Assembly (NCBI GenBank): GCA_949825065.1
Contig: OX463866.1
Coordinates: 2,728,409-2,792,408 of the forward strand
Source of the DNA: Odontocerum albicorne
Taxonomy: Eukaryota; Arthropoda; Insecta; Trichoptera; Odontoceridae
DNA: 64,000 bases
Direction: 5' to 3'
How positions within the stretch are numbered: position 1 is the first letter of the stretch; each line of letters starts with the position of its first letter. A model generated the notes under the pieces. That model searched no databases. It had not been told where the DNA came from and saw only the letters and a program-made list of their open reading frames with translations. Below, one piece after another: positions 34,801 through 44,000 of the stretch. A program made the translations under genes and the position numbers.

Positions 34801-34891
34801 AATCCTCAGTGGGAAGAGTGGAAGCCGGTGGAGGCTTGAACCTCTGCTGTCTCTCAGGGCGTCTGGGGTCTGATCCCTGGCCTGCCTGCAT
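25768..34891 (-). CDS. WDR83OS: Asterix / WDR83OS, PAT complex subunit (3 exons, complete)
   Basis: Join of 34891-34774, 27463-27348 and 25863-25768 on the minus strand gives 109 residues. Asterix forms the PAT complex with CCDC47 in the ER membrane, where it shields unassembled hydrophilic transmembrane helices of multipass proteins. The match to the animal family, recalled rather than searched, is clear: SDPRRP near the N-terminus, FKPPP, DYMN, then FSMCGLM, KWCAW, ISFANS and a C-terminal [20 protein letters not shown]. Human Asterix is 106 residues. Exon phases agree (118 nt, then 116 nt completing a split Gly codon, then 96 nt with TAA), and every junction is GT-AG. Residues about 41-100 hold the hydrophobic segments. 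Intron 1 (7310 bp) and intron 2 (1484 bp) are full of transposons. One oddity is YCSSISF where most relatives have YCSFISF. I am sure of the identity. Confidence 0.95.
25909..27204 (-). mobile_element. Mariner, family K, filling Asterix intron 2
   Basis: 1296 bp between TA dinucleotides with ends TCAGGTTTGTAAATATGAAA and its near-complement. It makes up about 87 percent of the 1484-bp intron and starts 46 bp from exon 3. Same transcriptional direction as Asterix. A partial copy is at 62905. Confidence 0.92.
26012..27031 (-). pseudogene. Mariner transposase pseudogene (family K)
   Basis: Starts [20 protein letters not shown] at 27031; frame is lost after about 50 codons, regained as [20 protein letters not shown] (helix-turn-helix), lost again, and regained at 26440 with [32 protein letters not shown] (second Asp) and [13 protein letters not shown] (third Asp). 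At least three frameshifts. Confidence 0.9.
27348..27463 (-). CDS. WDR83OS: Asterix exon 2
   Basis: Acceptor ...TCTCTAG before 27463, donor GTATGT after 27348. The 116 nt complete the split Gly codon and encode 38 residues, [10 protein letters not shown] through SDDAKQ, the most conserved part of the family including KWCAW and ISFANS. The exon ends in phase 0. Confidence 0.95.
27490..27560. mobile_element. piggyBac-like MITE P1, end fragment
   Basis: TTTAACACTTCCCTTACTGT then GCTAAAAAATTACGCC matches the left end of the P1 family; the rest is absent. Confidence 0.55.
27561..28380. other. AT-rich part of Asterix intron 1
   Basis: No exon or named repeat seen; long A/T runs. Confidence 0.35.
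28387..28930 (-). mobile_element. Non-LTR retrotransposon 3' coding end with C2H2 finger
   Basis: Minus strand: ...[36 protein letters not shown], then [20 protein letters not shown] and a terminal C2H2 zinc finger ([23 protein letters not shown]). This finger after AxDRxxWR is typical of the end of one class of non-LTR reverse transcriptases and not a host gene. One frameshift around 28690. Confidence 0.82.
28931..29420. other. GC-rich block in Asterix intron 1
   Basis: Markedly more GC-rich than its surroundings (GGGGCGGGGCTTGTCGC, CGGGGCTCGGGGCGCCGC). It has no domain-bearing frame and no obvious repeat partner in the window. It could be an LTR or promoter-like fragment of an unseen element. 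Confidence 0.4.
29600..29781 (-). mobile_element. RTE-like retrotransposon fragment
   Basis: The minus strand reads [26 protein letters not shown], the conserved thumb-end motif (YGSETW...LERFHQRCLR) of RTE-like elements. The mariner at 29782 cuts it off at the TA. Confidence 0.75.
29782..31069 (-). mobile_element. Near-complete mariner in Asterix intron 1
   Basis: 1288 bp, ends TTAGGTGTACAAATAAGTTT and complement (last base pair varied), TA on both sides. Full transposase gene in two frames-in-register blocks separated by stop codons. Best preserved mariner of the window. Confidence 0.94.
29858..30898 (-). pseudogene. DD34D mariner transposase with premature stops
   Basis: Starts [19 protein letters not shown] (30898), helix-turn-helix with [18 protein letters not shown], stop after DQDSCQTQE (30623) and another near 30486. 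Then an unbroken 208 codons with [12 protein letters not shown] (Asp 1), [11 protein letters not shown] (Asp 2) and [13 protein letters not shown] (Asp 3). Exactly 34 residues separate Asp 2 and Asp 3. Ends SDGHYFE. Confidence 0.93.
31160..32580 (+). mobile_element. Family A retrotransposon 3' part with nested hAT
   Basis: Frame 31166-31612 reads [37 protein letters not shown] and [17 protein letters not shown], the reverse-transcriptase tail, followed by the 3' UTR. A hAT element splits the UTR at 31847-32545; TCATTTACTTTTGTCTGG resumes after it. Confidence 0.85.
31847..32545. mobile_element. Non-autonomous hAT element (699 bp)
   Basis: Ends CAGTGTTCCCCAACCTTTTT and CCGGTTGGGGAACACTG with identical 8-bp target-site duplications ACTTAATT (31839-31846 and 32546-32553). 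The empty site is seen in other family A tails. No transposase domain seen. Confidence 0.93.
32600..32945 (+). mobile_element. Non-LTR retrotransposon C-terminal fragment
   Basis: Frame 32612-32941 reads [20 protein letters not shown] then [14 protein letters not shown], the common motif before the C-terminus of RTE-like elements. Confidence 0.82.
33085..33180. repeat. Fold-back family F, half copy
   Basis: CCTCATCATCAGTGGAATAA, ACAGTATTTGACTAAACAA, then AAACCTCCACAAAGTTAATG and CCTTAACTATAAATAA in reverse of 17331. Confidence 0.6.
33303..34719. mobile_element. Non-autonomous hAT element (1417 bp) containing a piggyBac-like MITE
   Basis: Ends CAGTGATGGGTAAAC and GGGTTACCCATCACTG, flanked by perfect 8-bp duplications TTATAGTG (33295-33302 and 34720-34727). 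A TTAA-flanked element occupies 33596-34411, leaving about 600 bp of hAT sequence. No transposase seen. Confidence 0.93.
33596..34411. mobile_element. piggyBac-like MITE, family P2 (816 bp)
   Basis: Bounded by TTAA on both sides. Left end CCCTTTAAGTGCCGGAAG and right end complementary to CCGGTTCACTGCCACGAG. Internal AATAGATGTCTCTATGTGTT also occurs in the copy at 44556-45182. The arginine-rich frame near the right end is not supported as a gene. Confidence 0.85.
34774..34891 (-). CDS. WDR83OS: Asterix exon 1
   Basis: Coding part of exon 1, from ATG at 34891-34889 to a GTGAGG donor at 34773. It encodes residues 1-39 (start [12 protein letters not shown], end TDYMNIL) plus the first base of a Gly codon. 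The ATG is the only Met before the conserved DPRRP motif. The exon lies only 47 bp from the right target-site duplication of a hAT element inside intron 1. Confidence 0.93.
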
Positions 34892-35440
34892 TTTGACTAA
34901 AAAGAACAATAATATATTTCAAACTTTTTTTACATACGGCAAGAATTATTAATATGATGCATATATTTTGGATAATCAGTCTTTGTTCTGTACTTTAGAT
35001 ATCTGAGGATTTTTTAATATGTTTTATCTTATATTTAAATTTGTTTTATTCGCTCCAATACACTATTGTGGACTATCATCTTAGTAAATTTTATACTGTC
35101 CAGTTTGAGTATACATGTCAAAGTGACCCATTGATTTCTTTTCCTATCGCTGCACACCGTTCGATATCCCTCTTAACTCTTCCGTCATCTGAGAAAATAC
35201 AACCCAAATAGCAGTATGTACAATTTAAATATCGACAACCGGAGAATTAACTAAATATGGTGGAGGTGACAACACAATGGCAGGCAGAGCATAAATAACC
35301 ATAAAAACCTACGAACACAATAAAATTACATTATTTTCTGAATAATCAAATATTTTGAAATCGTAACACTCGAAAACATACTAACAAAAATTGCATTGCT
35401 AACTTAATTCCAAACATGCTGAAAGTATATTAATATATTT
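34892..35440. other. 5' flank of Asterix with retrotransposon scraps
   Basis: Putative promoter and 5' UTR lie just above 34891 but no element can be named. About 34985-35230 holds minus-strand retrotransposon remnants (TAGATATCTGAGGATTTTTT is shared with 12860). Confidence 0.4.
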
Positions 35441-35514
35441 ATTTTACACATGACAAAAAAAAAACATAATTTGCGAAAAAAAGGTAATTTAATTCGAACA
35501 CACAATTTTAATAG

Positions 35515-35880
35515 ATCTGGGTTTGTTGCCTTTCATTTGTTGTGTCTCCTCTAAACTAGGCTTTTGCCTGTAACTCACTGAGGACATATAGCATGAAAAA
35601 ATAAATCGATACTTCTTTCCGATTTTGATTTTATAAAACCCCGTTGCACATTCTCATCAACCTGACAAACAGTGACACTCAATTATATATTATGTATACA
35701 TCACGCGAATCAAATTCCTCACACTTCATCACTCCAGACAGACCAAAACATTCATACCACAATATACCGCACATAATCATAAAAAATATAAAACAAAACA
35801 CACCACACTCAAGAGCTCACACAAACCTTTTCCACAAATCATTCCTCTTGCAAGCCCAAGTACTCAAACTCCTGTCGCAA
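35515..35880 (+). repeat. Dispersed repeats R and companion (third copy)
   Basis: 35515-35635 matches family R; 35637-35800 matches 23632-23790, in the opposite relative order to the other locus. The frame ending HTNLFHKSFLLQAQVLKLL resembles a retrotransposon C-terminus but is not conclusive. Confidence 0.55.
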
Positions 35881-37130
35881 TAACAACCACTCTCCGATCG
35901 ACTGTCTAAATGGTTTTCCTCCCTTTACCTTTATTGAATTCGGCACGCCATTGTATGTCATGGGAGCTAAATAGGCATATTGCCTTTGGGCAAAAGATGT
36001 TTTAACTCTAGGGATGGTGAACATTTGATCAGTTGCCATGCGTGTCGTGTGTCTCTGCTGAGTCTACATCTTCCCTTCCTCTCGATGATAGTGTCAGAGA
36101 ATGGATTTAAAATGCAAATTAGCTATGTTCAGGACCCTGAAAAGCTCCGCCGTGGGATATACCGAGTAGGAAGTTTATTAATTATTTTTTCAATAGATTT
36201 TTGAAATTTGAAAGGTAAAATAGAAAAAAACGTAATATTAATACAAAAAAAACATATTTTAAAATTGCCGAAACAGCTAAATAGCCTTCAAAACAATTTT
36301 TTTCTTTGATAATTTATTCGAGCTGACCCTGATACGCGCAACTTAAATGATATAACAATAAAAACGAATTTATTGCAATAAAATAATACATATTATAAAG
36401 TGAAATATTCAGCAATTTTTAGAAATAGATTGATAAAATATACTCACTTTGTAATAAAAAATATTTCTAGTGAAAAAAAGTAAAATTAATTCGACAACAG
36501 GCTTCTAGGTGACAAAATTGACAGCTGTCATATTATTGCCATAGTTTAAAAATAACATTCCTTATAAAATTCTAAAACAAAATTAGTTTTTATTATAAAT
36601 CAAAATAAATTACTCTTGAAGAAAGCTGTATCAAAAAAAAAGTGCTATTTTTTTTCAATAAAATATTTCAATGCAAATATTTAGCCTTGACCTTGGCACT
36701 GTTTTTTTACTTGTAACATTGTTGACAATATATTTCCCTTGAAAATGTTTATTTTGGGAATGAGAAAGTTGCATCATATAACACTAATGTCATTCCGTAT
36801 TGTGACTGTTCACACTATTAGTGAGAATTGATATTTATTTCCATTGCACGGGGGGGACAATATATGACAGAATACAAAATGGAGTGATATGGATAACTCT
36901 GAACTTAATGCTGATGTATTAAGTAAGATGAAGAAGAGAACTTTTATAAATAAATTTAGGTTTATTGACAGCGTGACGTATTTGAAAATTAGAACAATTT
37001 TTCTGTATATACGTTTTATTTCATTTTCCCTTCACGATGACAGTATGTTTTATTTCTCTTTTGCCTTTACGACATTAGGTAACTCATATGATCGAAGATT
37101 ATCTTGAAAGAAGGTGAAATTAGGAATAAA
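35881..37130. other. AT-rich intergenic DNA
   Basis: No exon supported. 36200-36880 is very AT-rich with T and A runs, and a G run at 36850. Confidence 0.35.
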
Positions 37131-37560
37131 TAAATAAAAATGTTTATTGATAGCAACATAGTACAGTACACGGCGGTAAGTAATACACATCAAGCTTAAG
37201 AAAGATACTGTCATCCATAATCGGCTAACTTCGGCTTTGTAGAGCATCGTCTCTATCCCTAGAACGCTTGACAATAACTGACAAATCGCGACGGAACACG
37301 TGTATGAATGACAGAGACGACGCTCTACGAAGCCGAAGGTAGCCGATTATGAACAACAGTCTCTTTCTTAAGCCCGATGTGTATTACTTACCGCCGGGTA
37401 CTTAAATTCTATATATTTCTCAGGATAATGTTAGAGAAAACGTATTTAAGAGAGGAACTCTGAGTTCATCCTATAACATCCCCCAGTCAAGATATTCCCC
37501 CATCAATATCAGTCGAGCCCAGCTGCGAGGACATCAGATATTTTTCAGCTCATACCCTTG
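37130..37560 (-). mobile_element. Family B retroelement tail carrying MITE family C (copy 4)
   Basis: GTTTATTGATAGCAACATAG, MITE at 37161-37401 with both arms, then GAGTTCATCCTATAACATCC, GCGAGGACATCAGATATTTTT. Same arrangement as 4290 and 17520. Confidence 0.75.
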
Positions 37561-37800
37561 TACATAGTTTGTGCATAAAGTAAAACTAACAAAATAAAAA
37601 CTCATTACAAAAGTGTGACGTGGTAAATTAATACCAATGAAAGTATGGTTGGAAAAAGTGAATGCCATTTTGAAAGAAAGAAATAATGTCAGAGAAATGA
37701 TAGACATGTTATGAGAAAATGTACGGATTTGAAAGAGTTGTGTCACGATATTTGGTGCTCTTTCCACTCTGTCTATCCTGCCAGGGAAATGGTGTGATAA
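37560..37800 (+). mobile_element. Retrotransposon C-terminal scrap
   Basis: Plus strand reads KVWLEKVNAILKERN, the same tail as KVWLDKVNDIQK at 1440, followed by stops. Confidence 0.55.
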
Positions 37801-39420
37801 TATGAATGTTTCTTTTTATTTAAATCTGTAATTTTATTGATAAACGAATATTTGTATGCAAAAAAAAACATTAAAATAGTTTACAATACAGATCAAAACT
37901 ATTAATTTATTCTCAAATTGATGTTTCTTAATTCATTAAAAGATAAACTTTGATTACGAAAACCTATTATTGTTTTAATTTTTTGTTTCAATATAGCTTA
38001 AATATCTAACTTTTATATTATTTATAGTTAAGGCATTAATATTGTGAAGGTTTAAAGACATTTATAAAACAAATTACAATATCTAACAATAAATTTTACT
38101 TCGATTTTACGTGTTAGATTTTCCAATTTAAGGCTTTTTCTAATAGCAACTAGAAAATATAAATGTATACAACTAAAAAAGTAATTATATTGTTTCAACA
38201 ATGTATACACTTAGAAATCATATATAGAATCCATTAGCCAAATAACCTCTGACAGACAAATTCTTCGAGTGAAATTTTGGTGACATGTTCACATAATTAT
38301 GGTTTAATTTCAACAATAACTCAACGACTATTATATTTTAGCTCTTGAATCGTTTGTGGATTGTTAGCATTGGCTTTTGATTTAACAAACTCCAAAAGAA
38401 AAAAGTTCGTGGTGTTATATCACGCGATCTAAGCGGTCAGTTTACGTTTACTCTAAATTACGTGTCCAGGATTTTTTCTTACAACAACGCCATTGTTTCA
38501 TTGCTTGTGTGACAGGTGACACTTTCTTGTTGAAATCAGATGTCTTCTTAGTTAATTCCATACAATTCATGTCACATAAAGTTTTGATTCTTGTATCGAT
38601 AACGATTTCTATTGAGTGTTATTGCTATTTCTTGACCATCTTCGAAAAAATATGATCCAATCAGTTCAACGTATTCACTTACCACAGCAATATTTTCAAT
38701 TTAATGAGCTAAATCGTTGATGTGTGATGACTTATTTATGCATAACTAAACCCGTTTATTAAATGTTTTTTTAATTTGAAATTTTTGTGTATTCTTTTCA
38801 ATAATGTCTATCTTCAATCTTAAATTCCCCTAAATTATAAAACAGTTGTGAAGCGTCAATGTATAAAAAAAGGGACTAGACTCCAGTTCGTTTTTAATGC
38901 AACTGCTAGGTCGATATAAAATAGTCATAAATATTATAGTCATAAATATTCCCTATTATAGTCATAAATATTCCCATATTGGGCCGCTTCTAAATTATCT
39001 ACACTGCCGTTAATTAAGTGACACCAACGGATTGATTTCAAACTTTGTATTCAAGTCCCTTAATGAGATGTCTCCATTGTACCTTAAAACCTTTGTCTGA
39101 GGGATGTTCCTTTGGAAATAAGTAGAACTTCGAGGTTAATTTTCATTTCATCTAATAAATCAGTTGTTCTAAATCAATCCGATAGGGCGGGGTATTACGA
39201 TAAAGCTTTTATTTGCCATTGCTGATCCTGTGATGTGGAATAGTCCACCTCCTAGTTTCAGATATGGGTGGCATGTGCAGCTTTAGGAAGCACTTAAAGA
39301 CAATCCTTTTCGGGAGGTATTATCAAAATTTATGAGTAGGTTCGAATTTTGAGTTAAACGCCCTTTGACGAGTTTGCATTCTAAACGGCACTATATAAAT
39401 TGTCCTTTTATTCTTATTGA
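37801..39420. other. AT-rich intergenic DNA
   Basis: A fold-back F end at about 38018-38085; a short tandem repeat of TATAGTCATAAATATTCCC at 38925-38985; otherwise no gene or named repeat. Confidence 0.35.
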
Positions 39421-39880
39421 ATGGAATGAAGAAATTTGAAATGAATGCATGGATAAAATAGATGTTTGATGAAGAAAGAAGTTTTAAGATTGTTAGGAGA
39501 TGTGGATAGAATGAATTACTAAGTGAGCATACAGATTAAGTTGGACAGAGTATACAGGTTAGATTGGATACAGGTTATGTTGGATATAGGTTAGGTTGGA
39601 TACAGGTTAGGTTGGATACAGGTTAGGTTAAGTACAAGGTGTGCATGGAAGAGGTAGACCAAGGTAAGTGTGACTTGATGAAGTGAAGTAGATTTTGAAA
39701 GAAAGTAAAGAGAAGAATATGAATAACAACAGATTGTGCATGACGAGATGTATAAATGTGGAGGAGACGAAAGTATGTACTTATATAAAAAAGTGTAGAG
39801 ATCTGTCATACCCGCAAAGAACACAGCGTGAAGGTTTGCGTGTATAGTAGTGTGCGAATTAATGTTAATTTGTAATATAT
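39421..39880 (+). mobile_element. Decayed retrotransposon tail with 16-bp tandem repeat
   Basis: LRLLGDVDRMNELLSEHTDK resembles the (F)GHVxRMNE tail motif. At about 39555-39625 GATACAGGTTAGGTTG is repeated four to five times. It is not a telomeric TTAGG array. Confidence 0.6.
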
Positions 39881-39884
39881 TATT

Positions 39885-40010
39885 TATAGTTAAGGCATTA
39901 ATATTACGGAAGTTCAAAGAAATTGTAATTTGTTTTTATCAAACACCGTTTATTCCGCTTTTTATCAAGCGGAATAAACAGTATTTGATAAAAATAAATT
40001 ACAATGAATT
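39885..40010. repeat. Fold-back family F, short palindromic copy
   Basis: TATTTATAGTTAAGGCATTA, then TTATCAAACACCGTTTATTCCG and its inverted copy CGGAATAAACAGTATTTGATAA around a short centre. Confidence 0.75.
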
Positions 40011-40297
40011 TGTGAATTGTAAATTCATGATTTTTTTTAGATTATTTGTAAACCCGGGCTCCGGAAAACAGACTATACAAAACGAAACAGAAAATAATTG
40101 AAGCAGTAATTAACATGTGGTTTCGGGATAAGCAAATATTGGAAAACTGCAAAAAAAACTAATTTAAACCATGACAAAACGTGTATAAAAAGTTATAAAA
40201 GCTAAAGCCATCTTTAGCTTATAACATATTCCTTTTTAAAAATGTTTCGGACTTTTAATGACTAATTAATATTTATTTCAGCTGTTTTACCTTTATA

Positions 40298-40490
40298 TAT
40301 TATTTATAGTTAAAACATTAACATTGTGGAAGTTTAAAGACATAATTTGTTTTATCAAACATTGTTTATTCCACTTTATATAAAGATATAACCCTAACGG
40401 TTTCAAGGTTTTTACCTCATTAACCGGTAGGGTTATATCATTTACATAAAGTGGAATAAACAGTGTTTGATAAAACAAATTACAATATTT
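40298..40490. mobile_element. Fold-back family F, fullest copy
   Basis: TTTATCAAACATTGTTTATT to its inverse AATAAACAGTGTTTGATAAA, with TATAACCCTAACGG / CCGGTAGGGTTATA inside. It lies 230 bp upstream of the CCDC51 start codon. Confidence 0.75.
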
Positions 40491-40722
40491 TTTCACATTA
40501 TATTCGTATCTTATATAACAAAATAGTGTGGACTTGCACAATAAAATTGAATGACAGTCCTTGTGTGAACGTTACGGTGTATACATCATTAGTGTGAACG
40601 ATCACTTTTATTTTTATATTCTATTTAAATTCTATCGATACAAAATAATTAAGTCGTATTTTTAAGTTAAATGTTTTAGTTAAGTTAAATAAATAAGTTT
40701 AGATAAATCGTGAAATGCAAAA
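40491..40722 (+). promoter_or_regulatory. Likely CCDC51 promoter / 5' UTR
   Basis: Interval between the fold-back element and the ATG. TGTGAACG occurs twice (40553 and 40596). No TATA box or initiator can be assigned with certainty; the role is inferred from position. Confidence 0.35.
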
Positions 40723-41016
40723 ATGGCAAGAAGAATAGTGGGTTTCTTCAAAAATATTAAAGGGTCCGCCGAGACTAACCTAAAAAATGGTGAAAACGCA
40801 GTTAAAAGCAAAAAAGACGAACTTATTGCGCAAATGGGCCAGCTGAAAGATCGTTTGCCTTCGATTAAAGATGGAATTGATGCAGTCAAGTCGGTACCGT
40901 CGAAAATACCCGACGATTTGGTGAAGAATCGTTTGAGGGATCTGATATCGAAATATGAGAAATTCACTGGAGTTGACGAAATTATGATACTGCAGAAATC
41001 TGTACTTGAAGCACAG
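40723..41016 (+). CDS. CCDC51: CCDC51 exon 1
   Basis: 294 nt, residues 1-98 (MARRIVGFFK to QKSVLEAQ), donor GTAATG at 41017, phase 0. The ATG is preceded by AAAA and by an in-frame TGA at 40711, which supports it as the start unless a further 5' exon is spliced in just upstream. Confidence 0.9.
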
Positions 41017-44000
41017 GTAATGCCTTTTTCTTTTTATGTAATTTTTAATTTTTTTTTATCAGTGGCGCGTTTAGATATAAAACCAGGTGATATACATACA
41101 TACCATCACGCCATTTCCCTGTCAGGGTAGGCAGAGAGACATTATTATATAATATCCTTAACTGTTCCGCCGCCCCCTCTTATCTTGCCGAAAATTTTCA
41201 GCGTCTTTCCAATCATGGATTAGCGCTACGTTCAAACAGAGATTGTTTATTGGCCTTTCCAGTTCACCGCTCCTCTTTTTTTTACGTCGTCCTTTACTGT
41301 CCATGCAGTGAGACTCTGGAATCAGTTACAAACCGATATAAGACTCGCTCCGTCCTTGGCATGCTTTAACCCTTCCCTTATGGTGATAAAAATAATATGC
41401 GTGCTCCGGTGTTGGGTAGTGAGTACGCAATAAAAAATTAGCGATTTTAAATCGGAAAAATAAGAACATTCATAGATAATCCCCTTAATTAATTATAATT
41501 GAAGTTAAAAATTATAATAATTGAGATTTATTTGCTGAAAACATTAAAAAACCATCTGGCAACGCTCACGGAACGGGCGTACGTCTAACCTATTTGCAAG
41601 CTTAGAAGCTACTAGTGGCGCGGAACGTCAGTCGCATACCCCGGCGCTTACGCTTATGCTTGCGACGTTGAGACAATTCAGCTCTTCGCAATTCAATCTA
41701 GTATGCAAGAGTGAGATGCGAATATAGTGTCGCGCTTCCCGCATACTATTCACCTATCGTCAAGACGAGGCACTCGCAGCGTTTAAATGCGAATTTGTTT
41801 TCGATCTTTACAAAACACCTCGATGTAGTCGATAAATTCTGATTATTAATAATATTATTTTTTAAATCAATGCGTAAATATATTATGGAGGAATACCTAA
41901 AATCTTAACCTTGTATTTATTATATTTATAGAGATATTGATGGTTATTAGAAGCAACGTGTAGAAGATACCCAACACAGGGAAGGAAAGGTTAAGAAGTG
42001 ACTGAAAAAACTCTTAATTTCTAGTCAGTAAAATAACGTGTTTCATTCCTGATTTTTCTTTTCCTTTCCTCTCCACCATCCCTTCCTTTTCTTTTTATTG
42101 ATGATATCTCACTTTATATGAAAAATAATGTTCGGGTGATTGTCCGTCTTTGTGGGGTTCGTGGGCATGTGCTCATGTATATGGATTTCGTGGGGATGGA
42201 TAGTCATTTGAATGATTTATGCGACCACGTAACTTGCTTCATTTACTTTTGTCTGGTTGGTTGGAAGAGATTGTCGCCTGGCAATAAGCCCGCCAGATTG
42301 TATTTGCAATAAAAGTGCTAAATAAATTATTCTTGATTGTTCTATCAACCTATAAGTCGAAACAACCTGCCTTTGGAGATGCCGATGGTAGGTAAAGCAA
42401 TCACACTGTTCAACCGTGTGTGTCCTCATATAGACGTGTTCCATGTGCCACTCACCTCCTTCAGGAAAAATCTCTTAAATGTAGTGTAATACTTGAAATA
42501 ATTTCATTTTTTATACTATTTAATACGCTACATTTTGTCATAATGTTTTAGTGTAGCATATACAGTTTTACTATTGTCCTTATCAAATCAGTCTTAAAAT
42601 GTTTTATACTTGTTATGTTTGATCCTTGTACCAATTAGGGGAAACCTGTATTGTGCGAAGGACCTGAAAAAAAAAAAAAATTATAAATGGAGTTTAATAC
42701 TTTCCTAACTCAACACACATACATACCCTCTTCCACATTGATATACCTTCTAATAGAACCTCCGTGGCCTAGTTGGTAAGATGCCTGTCTCCCAACCTGG
42801 AGGTTGTGGGTTCAAATCCTGCTGGAACCCAGATTCAAAAAAAATATTCTAGTTTTCACTTAAGGCCTCTTCAACCTTTTCCTTCCTGTGCTAAAAAATT
42901 CCGCCCATTCCAGTGCTGTGTATTCAATACACATCAATACACATGTAAAAATGAGCGATTTAAAATTAAAAAAATAAGAATATTCATAGCCAAACACTTA
43001 AATTAATTGAATTTGAAGTCAAAAGTGATAATAATTGAAATCTAATTGCTGAAAACATGAAAAAGAACATCGGACGACGTTCACAAAACGTGCGACGAGA
43101 GCGTAGAAGCAACGGGAACATGTGGTCAGATAACATATTTTGATTGAGAGCGTAGAAGCAACGGGAACATGTGGTCAGATAACATATTTTGATTGAGAGC
43201 GTAGAAGCAACGGGAACGTGTGGTCAGATAACATATTTTGATTGAGAGCGTAGAAGCAACGGGAACATGTGATCAGATAACATATTTTGATTGAGAGCGT
43301 AGAAGCAACGGGAACATGTGATCAGATAACATATTTTGATTGAGAGCGTAGAAGCAATGGGAACATGTGGTCAGATAATATTTTGATTGAGAGCGTCGAA
43401 GCAATGGGAACATGTCGTCAGATAACTTATTTTGATTGCGAGCATAGAAGCAACGGGAACATTTGGGTTCAGATAACATATTTTGATTGAGAGCGTAGAA
43501 GCAACGGAACGTGTGGTCAGATAACATATTTTGATTGAGAGCGTAGAAGCAACGGGAACATGTGATCAGATAACATATTTTGATTGAGAGCGTAGAAGCA
43601 ACGGGAACTTGTGATTAGATAACATTTTGATTGAGAGCGTAGAAGCAACGGGAACATGTGGTCAGACAATATTTTGATTGAGAGCGTCGAAGCAACGGGA
43701 ACATGTCGTCAGATAACATATTTTGATTGCGAGCATAGAAGCAACGGGAACATTTGGGTTCAGATAACATGTTTTCGTTGAGAGCGTAGAAGCAACGGGA
43801 ACATGAGGTCAGATAACATATATTTCGTAGAAACAAACAAACTACTTTTCTTGCGCTTCACTTATCTACAGAAGCTAGAATCGTGTCCAATTATAAATTA
43901 TTTAGTAATACCTTTAGAATTTTTTTTAATTCATTTCTTTTATGCGTAGGATAAATTTTTAGAGAGCGTAGAAGCAACGGGAACATGTGGTCAGACAATA

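Noticed and set aside
35980..36204. 74-codon frame in the spacer between Asterix and CCDC51.
   Set aside because: No domain, no splice context, no similarity recognised; the flanks are repeats.
39555..39625. TTAGG telomeric repeat of insects.
   Set aside because: TTAGG is embedded in a 16-bp unit (GATACAGGTTAGGTTG), not in a TTAGG array.
42758..42842. Functional tRNA gene.
   Set aside because: The acceptor stem pairs at about four of seven positions and the anticodon stem is weak.
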